From: Candidatus Delongbacteria bacterium
GTDB taxonomy: Bacteria; Bacteroidota; Bacteroidia; Bacteroidales; ML635J-15
Assembly: GCA_027858215.1 (NCBI GenBank)
Contig: JAQIDD010000347.1
Span: forward strand, 1-5,285
Length of the DNA: 5,285 nt
Direction of reading: 5' to 3'
In this document: in pieces, positions 1 through 5,263 of the stretch
Position numbering within the stretch: position 1 is the first letter of the stretch
Layout: every line of letters begins with the position of its first letter
The notes under the pieces: model-generated
Seen by the model: only the letters and a program-made list of their open reading frames with translations
What the model was told of the DNA's origin: nothing
Databases searched by the model: none
Translations under genes and position numbers: made by a program

Positions 1-105
1 CAAGCACAAAAATAAAAAAAATAATTAATTTGTTGGTTAAGCCAATTAAATCATGCTGCTATGCTACTGGTTTGAAAAACTGGATTTTTATTACAATCAA
101 AGCGA
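1..105. other. AT-rich leader without a supported gene
   Basis: The first ~50 bases are dominated by A and T and have stops in several frames. From 53 an ATG opens a short frame that closes at a TAA near 219-221 and overlaps the next gene in a different frame. It has no ribosome binding site and I do not call it a gene. No convincing Shine-Dalgarno sequence precedes the ATG at 106; the bases just before it lack a GGAG-like run. The stretch could be intergenic, or it could be the scar left where the 5' part of the following gene was lost. Confidence 0.5.
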
Positions 106-1281
106 ATGCCATTGCCCCAAGGCGGGCCTGAGGGTGAAAGCGAAAGGGTTTCAAGTTTTCAGGTTAGCCAGACATTATGGACTATCGGCCGGTATCTTGA
201 TTTCTGCGAAGAATATAATTTAACAGATGATACCGGTGCTGCTGATTCCCTTGAAGCATATGGGGATTTCATCATAGATCATTTAATGAAAGAAATTTCA
301 TCATACCTTAACACCTATCACCCGGGTGAATTTACACAGAACGAACTGAACGCTTATTCTGGTCATTATGCGGTTGTCGATAGTATCTGGTTTACAGCTG
401 ATTTTGAAACATATCTAGAAATAAATAACTGGGCGCTTCTTGTCGCTGATACTCTGACGTATATTTATAAATACTCGGGAAAACAAAAGTATCTCGATGC
501 TGCACAAAAACTGTACCTCACCGGGACACTTGACCAGGTCTGGCTGGGAGATCCCCCTGTATATATAGCATCAAAAGACCTTGTCAATTCATGCAATTTT
601 GGTCTGGTTTACATGAATGAAACAAACCAAACCACAACCAATGATTGTGAAACCAATGAGTATCCGTCAGCGCCAGTGCTGACATCCCCGTCCGGAATTA
701 TTTTGCATATGACACCGGAACTGATATGGGATGAAGATACGAAGGCCACTTGGTATCAGGTCTATATTAGCCATACATCAGACAACTCAAAATATGTTCA
801 ATGGTATGAAATTGAAGATAATGATTCAACCGCTCCAGATGTGAGTTGTTCTGAAGGTAAATGTTCGGTTACGCTTGGTTCTGCATTGAAAAACGGTGAG
901 TATGAATGGTGGGTCAGAGGATGGAACAATTGTGGTAATGGAGACTGGAGCAACGGAATGAGCGTTACCGTACAAAGAGAAGATACTCCTCCATCAAAAG
1001 TCACTCAAAGCACCCCGTCAGGGACTACACAAGATTTAACGCCAACCTGCACATGGGTGGAAGATCCTTTATCTACCTGGTATAAATTCTGGGTGGGATA
1101 CCCCAACGGAGATAAGGTATTTGCCCAATGGTATGAAGCATTTGAGATTTGCACTGATGGCGTTTGCTCTGTCACGATTGATATGGCTTTGGAAAATGAT
1201 AATTTTGAGTGGTATATTAAATCCTGGAATGATTATGGAAAGATTTGGAGTGATGGGATGAGTTTTACTGTTACAGAATAA
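106..1281 (+). CDS. Probable 5'-truncated protein: helical toroid-like domain plus two Trp-rich Fn3-like modules
   Basis: The 391-residue product has two parts. Residues ~15-170 look alpha-helical and rich in aromatics (QTLWTIGRYLDF, AYGDFIIDHL, NNWALLVADTLTYIYKYSG, YLDAAQKLYL). This resembles the helical hairpins of an (alpha/alpha) toroid, as in many glycan-active enzymes, but I recognise no catalytic motif and name no family. Residues 188-290 and 294-390 are two copies of a ~100-residue beta-rich module with TPxxxW, TWY, QWYE, CxxGxCSV, EWW/EWY and WSxGMS signatures. The start is doubtful: 106 is the only in-frame ATG after the TGA at 76-78, there is no ribosome binding site, and the protein begins within what looks like a domain without a signal peptide, although its modules are of an extracytoplasmic type. 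It is most likely the 3' remnant of a longer secreted protein. It ends with M2, and the next gene follows after 220 bp on the same strand. Confidence 0.65.
   Translation: MPLPQGGPEGESERVSSFQVSQTLWTIGRYLDFCEEYNLTDDTGAADSLEAYGDFIIDHLMKEISSYLNTYHPGEFTQNELNAYSGHYAVVDSIWFTADFETYLEINNWALLVADTLTYIYKYSGKQKYLDAAQKLYLTGTLDQVWLGDPPVYIASKDLVNSCNFGLVYMNETNQTTTNDCETNEYPSAPVLTSPSGIILHMTPELIWDEDTKATWYQVYISHTSDNSKYVQWYEIEDNDSTAPDVSCSEGKCSVTLGSALKNGEYEWWVRGWNNCGNGDWSNGMSVTVQREDTPPSKVTQSTPSGTTQDLTPTCTWVEDPLSTWYKFWVGYPNGDKVFAQWYEAFEICTDGVCSVTIDMALENDNFEWYIKSWNDYGKIWSDGMSFTVTE
667..975 (+). repeat. Trp-rich module M1 (Fn3-like), long-loop variant
   Basis: Residues 188-290 of the first gene form copy 1 of the shared module. 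It keeps TPELIW, ATWY, VQWYE, CSEGKCSVT, YEWWV and WSNGMSVTV. Compared with the other copies it has about eight extra residues between QWYE and the first cysteine, and one more near WNNCGNGDW, which also introduces an extra Cys. The distance from its TWY codons to those of M2 is therefore 327 bp instead of 300. The pattern of strands and aromatics suggests an immunoglobulin-like beta-sandwich; this is inferred from the pattern only. Confidence 0.75.
985..1275 (+). repeat. Trp-rich module M2 (Fn3-like), C-terminal copy
   Basis: Residues 294-390 of the first gene, opening with the linker PPSKVT that also opens M4. Core signatures are TPTCTW, STWYKFWVGYP, AQWYE, ICTDGVCSVT, FEWYIKSWNDYG and WSDGMSFTV. 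It is closest to M4 over its first half. Its 3' end closely matches the decayed M5: positions 1210-1266 and 5192-5248 differ at about 6 of 57 bases. The module ends two codons before the stop, so it forms the natural C-terminus. Confidence 0.78.
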
Positions 1282-1291
1282 TCAAAACCAT

Positions 1292-1340
1292 AGTATAGAT
1301 GTTGTGAATTACAGCTGATTGAGGCCATCAGTATAGATGT
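1292..1340 (+). repeat. 11-bp direct repeat AGTATAGATGT, two copies
   Basis: AGTATAGATGT occurs at 1292-1302 and again at 1330-1340, 38 bp apart, each preceded by a similar CCAT context. The spacing is near, but not equal to, a multiple of a helical turn. It could be a pair of regulator half-sites upstream of the large gene, or a small tandem duplication. Function is unknown. Confidence 0.45.
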
Positions 1341-1402
1341 ACAATTGATTTGGTTTACAATGAAGCATTCTTTGAGGCGGCTATGGAATTTGATGCGTTT
1401 TC

Positions 1403-1424
1403 GTTTGTATAGAAAGCTACAAAC
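1403..1424. repeat. Small inverted repeat (7-bp stem, 8-nt loop)
   Basis: GTTTGTA at 1403-1409 is the exact reverse complement of TACAAAC at 1418-1424. TTTT before it and AAAA after it could extend the pairing past one bulged C. The stem is AT-rich and has no trailing T-run, so it is not a typical intrinsic terminator. It may be an operator-like site or chance. Confidence 0.35.
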
Positions 1425-1453
1425 AAAAATAAATGATGGTCAATCAAACAATA

Positions 1454-1474
1454 TTAATAATCCGCTTTTATTAA
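1454..1474. repeat. AT-only inverted repeat upstream of the ribosome binding site
   Basis: TTAATAA at 1454-1460 and TTATTAA at 1468-1474 are perfect reverse complements separated by TCCGCTT. The palindrome lies 13 bases before the Shine-Dalgarno sequence of the large gene, a position suited to an operator or a weak 5'-UTR hairpin. In AT-rich DNA such a palindrome also arises easily by chance. Confidence 0.35.
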
Positions 1475-1487
1475 AATACCCCTAAAA

Positions 1488-1495
1488 AAGGAGGG
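1488..1495 (+). promoter_or_regulatory. Strong Shine-Dalgarno for the large gene
   Basis: AAGGAGGG lies six bases before the ATG at 1502. It is a near-perfect anti-16S match at good spacing and fixes that start codon. It contrasts with the absence of any such site before the first gene. Confidence 0.9.
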
Positions 1496-1501
1496 TAACT
1501 A

Positions 1502-1576
1502 ATGCGTCACACATTTGTAATTCTATTTTTGAATGTAGCGGTTTTTATTTGTATGAATGTCAGCATGGTATTTGCA
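1502..1576 (+). other. Sec signal peptide
   Basis: Residues 1-25 comprise a short basic start (MRH), a hydrophobic core (FVILFLNVAVFICM) and a VFA motif at -3 to -1, followed by DCSG. This predicts signal peptidase I cleavage after Ala25. The Cys at residue 27 is at +2 of the predicted site, not +1, and no good lipobox precedes it, so a lipoprotein is unlikely. Confidence 0.85.
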
Positions 1577-4500
1577 GACTGTTCCGGCACAGTAGATAGG
1601 TATGAGGATGGTAGCGATGGGATTCGCTTTGCAGACGGGACTGATGGCCCTTATGTTGACAACAGAAATGGCACTGTAACCGACCAGGGAACCGGCCTAA
1701 TGTGGCAACAGGTTGATGATGGAAATCACTACACATGGAGTGAAGCCTGTCAATATTGTGATGAGTTGACACTTGGAGATTACACAGACTGGGAGCTTCC
1801 GGATATCTATCAGCTTGAAAGTATAGCTGATAATGAATATTCACCAACTATCAATATTAATTTTTTTTTGAATTGTAAAGCTGACGATTACTGGTCTGGC
1901 AGTACGAACGCTGATGATACGGATCAGGCGTGGTATCTCTATTTCTTCAATGGCAGCACCATTAGTTACCCTAAAACCAATGATTACTATGTCCGTTGTG
2001 TTCGGTCTGCTGGAACTTCCGGGCCCGGTACAGTGATTCTTGTTTCCCCTTCAGGAACTACAGAAGAAACAACACCAATTTTCACTTGGAATGAAGATTC
2101 CGCTTCCACCTGGTATAAATTATTTATCGGAGATAGTTCTGAAGAAAAGGTTCATGCACAGTGGCATGACGCTTCAAACATATGCTCAGGTGGCAGCTGT
2201 TCAGTTACCCTTGAATCAGAATTGCCAAGCGACAGTTATGAATGGTGGGTTAAAAGCTGGAATGATTATAGTAGTGTGTGGAGTGACGGAATGGCCTTCA
2301 CAGTTCAGGGTGATGAAAATCCGCCTTCCAAAGTCACCCACACCTCACCGACAGGAACCACTCAGAGCTCTACACCAACATTCACTTGGGTAGCAGATCC
2401 TGCTTCCACCTGGTATAGGCTATGGGTAGGATATCCCAATGATGACCGCTTATTTGCCCAATGGTATGAGTCAACTGATATCTGTTCCGGCGGGAATTGT
2501 TCGGTTGTTCTTGACTCAGAATTACTGGATGGAGATTATGAATGGTATATCAAATCTTGGAATGATTATGGGAATGCATGGAGTGATGGTATGAGTTTTT
2601 CGGTCCAGGCAAGCTTAAATACATACTACCGTGACATTGATAGTGATGGATATGGCAACCCTAATGATTCAACAGAAACTTCTTCACAGCCATCAGGATA
2701 TGTAACAGACAATACAGATTGTGAAGACTCAGACAATAGTATTTATCCAGGAGCGACAGAAATCATAGGGGATGGTATTGATCAGGATTGTAACGGCAGT
2801 GATCTACAGAATACCGATGTTGACGTATACTACGTTGCAACAACCGGAAGTGATAGTATTGGAAACGGCTCTTTGACTGAGCCGTACAGGACCATACAAT
2901 ATGCACTGGACCAATCCGCTTCTGGGGATACCATTATACTTAGAAACGGCACATATAATGAAAATATTAGAATCAGAAAAGCCAATACAACGCTTCAATC
3001 GTATACAAATGAATGGGCCGTCATCCAGTCACCCTTCAACGACGAGGAAAAAGATGTAACCCTTACATTTGATGCCGACTCGGATGGAAGTCGATTGCAG
3101 CGCGTTGAGGTCATTGGCGGCTATTGGTACGGTATTAAGTTCAATACAAAATGGGATTGGGGGGACGAAAATGATCGAACCGGGGCCTCAAACATCATTA
3201 TTGAAGATTGCAAAATCCATGACACCGGAAATGCATGTATCAAAGTGACTCCCGGCTGCGATGATATTACTATTCGTCGCTGCGAAATCTATAATTCAGG
3301 CAGAACTCGATCGGATAGTGCGGAAGCTATTGATAACGTGAATGGTGATCGTATGACGGTTGAGCAGTGCAATATCCATGATATCACCGACACCGGACTT
3401 TATGCAAAGGGCGGGGCCATCAGTACAACCATTGACCGCACTTTGGTGAAAGATTGTGGGGGAGCCGGTATTTTGATCGGGTTTGACACTAGCCCTGAGT
3501 TTTTCGACACCACGATCAATCCAGATTATTATGAGAACATAAGCGGCACGGTCACTAACTGCATAATTATCAATACCCAATATGCGGGAATCGGACTATA
3601 TGCCGCCAAAGATGCAAAGGTAATCAATAATACCCTGGTGGATGTTGCTCAAAACGGTCATGCAGGGCTGTTTTTTGGTATTACCTATCAAGATTGGGAT
3701 GACACGGCTTTGCGCCCCGCCTCAATCAATCCGGTCATAAAAAACAATATCCTGATCCAGTCAGAAAGCACCAACACAACTGTCATTGAAATCAGGTATG
3801 ATGATGAATTGGGAGGTCTCAGCGGTCTTTCGGGAATGCCATCCATGTCCAATAACCAGTATTATGTACAAAACGGCACGGCTTTTTTTGAAGATAACCG
3901 ACCGAACAATGAATTTTCAGGCAACTTAACACAGTGGAAGGAACATATTTCCGGGGATACCGGCTCGGCAGAAGGAGATCCTCAATTTATAAATGCTGCA
4001 AATGAAGACTATCAACTGTCTTCAACATCCCCCTGTCGAGACGCTGGAACGTCAGACGGGGCACCCGGTATCGACTATGCAGGATCTGCAAGAACCCAAT
4101 CGGGAATTGATATCGGTGCTTATGAGTTTACCAACACAGTGACATCAGAAGGGGGACAAGTCACCTATACATACAACGGGCAAGTATACCGGATCAAGGT
4201 CCAGGAAAATGCAGTTACTGAAAATATCAGCCAAGCACTTGACAGCTTGTCTCCATTGCCATATGGCGGAGAGGATTCCAATTTAAATGTTTCCCCAGAT
4301 GGAAATTGGTTCGTGCTGGAAACGGAACGGTTTGATGATGATTGCGAGGGATGGAGTTGTATGGCGGTTGTTTCAAGTGATTTAAGTTCAGGCGATGTCA
4401 TTCGGGTGGATAACAATGTGCTCCGCCAAGAGAATTTTCCAGTGATCGCATCGGGAGGAAATACAGTAATTTATTGCAACGAGGGCACCCATGAACTTGA

Positions 4501-5047
4501 TCTATGGTCGGTGAGTCGTAGTGACAGCAATGGGGCTTGGGAAACACCGGTTGAACTGACCAGCTCATCTACATATGACATGAATTACCAGCCTGCTATA
4601 AACAGCGATGGCACTAAAGTCATATTTAACTGTACCAATGAAACCTATTCTGGTGCTGGATATATTTGTGAGGTTGGAACCGATGGGCAAGATTTTCGTG
4701 TAGTAATCTCACCAGCAGACAGCCCAGACAGCCTACCGAACACAGCAGACTTGAATTATCCGGACTACGCACCTGATGGCAGTATCATCTTTGAAGCGGA
4801 TTGGAGTGGTGAACAACTTTGGCGGCTAACGGCTGGCACAACTGAGCCGGTCAGAGTCACGAATGCTTTTAGCAATGACAACTCCCCTTGCATACTGTCT
4901 GATGGAAGTATTGTCAGCCTCTGGTTAAATCGTTCCGGCGGACAAGGCTATCACGAAATCAAAATCATGAAACCAGATGGCAGCAGTTATTACATGTTGT
5001 TAACCGATATTGACGTGTTAGATATTGGTATGGGGTGTGGAAACTAA
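1502..5047 (+). CDS. Secreted mosaic protein: DUF1566/Lcl, two Fn3-like modules, MopE-like Ca motif, beta-helix, PD40-like propeller
   Basis: This 1181-residue exported protein is a string of binding-type domains. Residues 1-25 are a Sec signal peptide with a VFA cleavage site. Residues ~50-168 are a DUF1566/Lcl domain, 176-269 and 274-369 are modules M3 and M4, 375-434 are a MopE-like calcium-binding segment, 442-876 a right-handed parallel beta-helix closing with DIGAYEF, and 925-1175 a TolB/PD40-like propeller. The start is set by the strong ribosome binding site and the signal peptide. No LPXTG, PEP-CTERM or other C-terminal sorting signal is visible. The composition suggests an outer-surface or released protein that binds glycans, matrix or cells. 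The beta-helix could be a polysaccharide lyase-like fold, but I cannot identify catalytic residues, so no enzyme activity is assigned. The stop at 5045-5047 may be secondary, because remains of a further module (M5) follow directly and its second half lies in this same frame. The domain assignments come from recognised sequence patterns, not from a profile search. Confidence 0.93.
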   Translation: MRHTFVILFLNVAVFICMNVSMVFADCSGTVDRYEDGSDGIRFADGTDGPYVDNRNGTVTDQGTGLMWQQVDDGNHYTWSEACQYCDELTLGDYTDWELPDIYQLESIADNEYSPTININFFLNCKADDYWSGSTNADDTDQAWYLYFFNGSTISYPKTNDYYVRCVRSAGTSGPGTVILVSPSGTTEETTPIFTWNEDSASTWYKLFIGDSSEEKVHAQWHDASNICSGGSCSVTLESELPSDSYEWWVKSWNDYSSVWSDGMAFTVQGDENPPSKVTHTSPTGTTQSSTPTFTWVADPASTWYRLWVGYPNDDRLFAQWYESTDICSGGNCSVVLDSELLDGDYEWYIKSWNDYGNAWSDGMSFSVQASLNTYYRDIDSDGYGNPNDSTETSSQPSGYVTDNTDCEDSDNSIYPGATEIIGDGIDQDCNGSDLQNTDVDVYYVATTGSDSIGNGSLTEPYRTIQYALDQSASGDTIILRNGTYNENIRIRKANTTLQSYTNEWAVIQSPFNDEEKDVTLTFDADSDGSRLQRVEVIGGYWYGIKFNTKWDWGDENDRTGASNIIIEDCKIHDTGNACIKVTPGCDDITIRRCEIYNSGRTRSDSAEAIDNVNGDRMTVEQCNIHDITDTGLYAKGGAISTTIDRTLVKDCGGAGILIGFDTSPEFFDTTINPDYYENISGTVTNCIIINTQYAGIGLYAAKDAKVINNTLVDVAQNGHAGLFFGITYQDWDDTALRPASINPVIKNNILIQSESTNTTVIEIRYDDELGGLSGLSGMPSMSNNQYYVQNGTAFFEDNRPNNEFSGNLTQWKEHISGDTGSAEGDPQFINAANEDYQLSSTSPCRDAGTSDGAPGIDYAGSARTQSGIDIGAYEFTNTVTSEGGQVTYTYNGQVYRIKVQENAVTENISQALDSLSPLPYGGEDSNLNVSPDGNWFVLETERFDDDCEGWSCMAVVSSDLSSGDVIRVDNNVLRQENFPVIASGGNTVIYCNEGTHELDLWSVSRSDSNGAWETPVELTSSSTYDMNYQPAINSDGTKVIFNCTNETYSGAGYICEVGTDGQDFRVVISPADSPDSLPNTADLNYPDYAPDGSIIFEADWSGEQLWRLTAGTTEPVRVTNAFSNDNSPCILSDGSIVSLWLNRSGGQGYHEIKIMKPDGSSYYMLLTDIDVLDIGMGCGN
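1649..2005 (+). other. DUF1566 / Lcl-type domain
   Basis: Residues ~50-168 show the usual order of DUF1566 landmarks: VDNRNGTVTDQGTGLMWQQ, WSEACQYC, WELPDIYQLESI, SPTIN, DYWSGST, AWYLYFFNG and YYVRCVRS. The family includes the C-terminal domain of the Legionella collagen-like adhesin Lcl, which is associated with glycan binding and attachment. The binding partner here is unknown. It sits right after the signal peptide, so it would be the N-terminal domain of the mature protein. A T9 tract interrupts an otherwise ordinary codon pattern within it. Confidence 0.85.
1861..1869 (+). repeat. T9 homopolymer in coding sequence
   Basis: Nine consecutive T residues encode the end of Asn, then Phe-Phe, and the start of Leu (residues 120-123) in the DUF1566 domain. 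With eight T the next in-frame codon is TGA. With ten T the frame reads GAA TTG TAA. Either single-base slip therefore ends translation almost at once, near residue 125. It is a possible phase-variation tract, though nine bases is a modest length for this. Confidence 0.6.
2027..2308 (+). repeat. Trp-rich module M3 (Fn3-like)
   Basis: Residues 176-269 of the large protein. Signatures: SPSGTT, TPIFTWNED, STWYKLFIG, AQWHD, ICSGGSCSVT, YEWWVKSWNDY and WSDGMAFTVQ. It follows DUF1566 after a short GTSGPG linker. It is in exact 300-bp register with M4: the 16-base string GCTTCCACCTGGTATA starts at 2102 and again at 2402. Confidence 0.8.
2321..2608 (+). repeat. Trp-rich module M4 (Fn3-like)
   Basis: Residues 274-369 of the large protein. 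It opens with PPSKVT, as M2 does, and carries TPTFTW, STWYRLWVGYPNDD, AQWYE, ICSGGNCSV, YEWYIKSWNDYG and WSDGMSFSV. At protein level it resembles M2 of the first gene at least as well as its tandem neighbour M3, especially at PPSKVT, the WVGYPN segment and EWYIKSWNDYG. This suggests the M1-M2 and M3-M4 pairs share a two-module ancestor. Confidence 0.8.
2624..2803 (+). other. MopE-like calcium-binding segment
   Basis: Residues 375-434 read YYRDIDSDGYGNP, then a Ser/Thr-rich stretch, then DNTDCEDSDNSIYPGATE and GDGIDQDCNGSD. The DxDxDGYG loop followed by DCxDxDxxIxPGAxExxxDGxDQDCNG is the signature of the putative metal-binding motif named after MopE. The Asp spacing also resembles thrombospondin type 3 calcium loops. 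It most likely binds Ca2+ outside the cell and stiffens the joint between the Fn3-like modules and the beta-helix. The two Cys (C407 and C430) may form a disulfide. Confidence 0.88.
2825..4129 (+). other. Right-handed parallel beta-helix domain with DIGAYEF end
   Basis: Residues 442-876 begin YYVATTGSDSIGNGSLTEPYRTIQYALDQ, continue with GDTIILRNGTYNENI, then run through short repeats such as NIIIEDCKIHDTG, DITIRRCEIYNSG, MTVEQCNIHDITDTGLY, GTVTNCIIINTQYAGIGLY and AKVINNTLVDV. The part closes with GDPQFINAANEDYQLSSTS, SPCRDAGTS and DIGAYEF. This is the pattern of DUF1565/NosD-type and choice-of-anchor Q beta-helix proteins, a fold found in polysaccharide lyases and many surface proteins. No catalytic residues could be assigned by eye, so the substrate, if any, is unknown. 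Confidence 0.88.
4274..5026 (+). other. TolB/PD40-like beta-propeller
   Basis: Residues ~925-1175 contain blade-like repeats built on the P-x-x-SPDG-x-x-hydrophobic pattern: SNLNVSPDGNWFVLETE, NFPVIASGGNTVIYCNE, NYQPAINSDGTKVIFNCTN, NYPDYAPDGSIIFEADWSG and NSPCILSDGSIVSLWLNRSGG, with strands ending in phrases such as QLWRLTAG and EIKIMKPDG. At least five blades are visible. Such propellers usually serve protein or ligand binding. A short linker (residues ~877-924) joins it to the beta-helix. Confidence 0.75.
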
Positions 5048-5048
5048 A

Positions 5049-5263
5049 ACATCCCAAATAACAGAAATCGCAACCCCAACCTTTACATGGAATGAAGGCC
5101 CTGCTTTTATCTGGTATATGCTTCTGAAAGCTGTACGGATGGTAGTTGTTCTGTCACCCTTGAAACTGAATTGATGGATGGCAATTATGAATGGTATATC
5201 AAATCCTGGAACAATTCTGGGAAGATTTGGAGTGATGGGATGAATTTTAAGATTTCTGATTAA
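5049..5263 (+). pseudogene. Decayed fifth Trp-rich module M5 with a 52-nt internal loss
   Basis: The first half (5049-5120) reads TKTSQITEIATPTFTWNEGPAFIWYM in frame 3. The second half, from 5120, reads ASESCTDGSCSVTLETELMDG and then NYEWYIKSWNNSGKIWSDGMNFKISD with a stop at 5261-5263, in frame 2, the frame of the large gene. In M4 the TWY Trp codon lies 87 bases before the second Cys codon of CxxGxC; here the distance is 35, so 52 bases are missing net. The distances on either side of the gap (24 bases FTW to WY, 81 bases Cys to WSDG) equal those in M4 exactly. No start codon with a ribosome binding site is present, so it is not a working gene. It is most likely the former C-terminus of the large protein. 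Confidence 0.82.

Larger units (their letters stand above)
1282..1501. other. Intergenic region upstream of the large gene
   Basis: This 220-bp gap contains no supported gene. It holds an 11-bp direct repeat, two short palindromes and, at its end, a strong ribosome binding site. I looked for a sigma-70 promoter and found only weak partial matches (for example TTTACA at 1354-1359 with no good -10 at the right spacing), so I assign none. No GC-rich hairpin followed by a T-run is present, so no intrinsic terminator is called for the first gene. The gap size and the strong ribosome binding site allow the large gene to have its own promoter, but co-transcription cannot be excluded. Confidence 0.6.

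Noticed and set aside
1323..1412. Short open stretch in the intergenic gap (YNEAFFEAAMEFDAFSFV before a TAG)
   Set aside because: It has no ribosome binding site, only an internal ATG, no resemblance to the modules, and is about 30 codons at most. It is likely a chance opening.
1403..1430. Intrinsic terminator for the first gene
   Set aside because: The stem is short and AT-rich and is followed by A-rich, not T-rich, sequence. On the opposite strand no T-run follows the stem either.
1860..2005. DUF1566 region as the variable region of a diversity-generating retroelement
   Set aside because: C-lectin-like and related domains can be such targets, but here the domain is N-terminal. I see no template repeat, no reverse transcriptase and no Avd-like gene in the window.
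2040..2393. 117-codon plus-strand frame within the large gene
   Set aside because: It overlaps M3 and M4 entirely in another frame, has no ribosome binding site, and shows low-complexity shadow composition. The main frame is clearly the conserved one.
667..2608. CRISPR or other short-repeat array
   Set aside because: The repeats are ~300-bp coding modules that diverge at many positions and keep the reading frame. There are no short identical repeats with spacers.
3296..3580. Minus-strand frame of 94 codons inside the beta-helix
   Set aside because: It is an antisense shadow of a strongly supported domain, with no start context. The same holds for the other minus-strand openings at 798-1004, 1560-1847, 2804-2998 and 4165-4416.
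2825..4129. Calling the beta-helix a specific polysaccharide lyase (for example chondroitinase B or alginate lyase)
   Set aside because: The fold-level pattern is clear, but I could not identify the catalytic residues of any named lyase family, so only the fold is reported.
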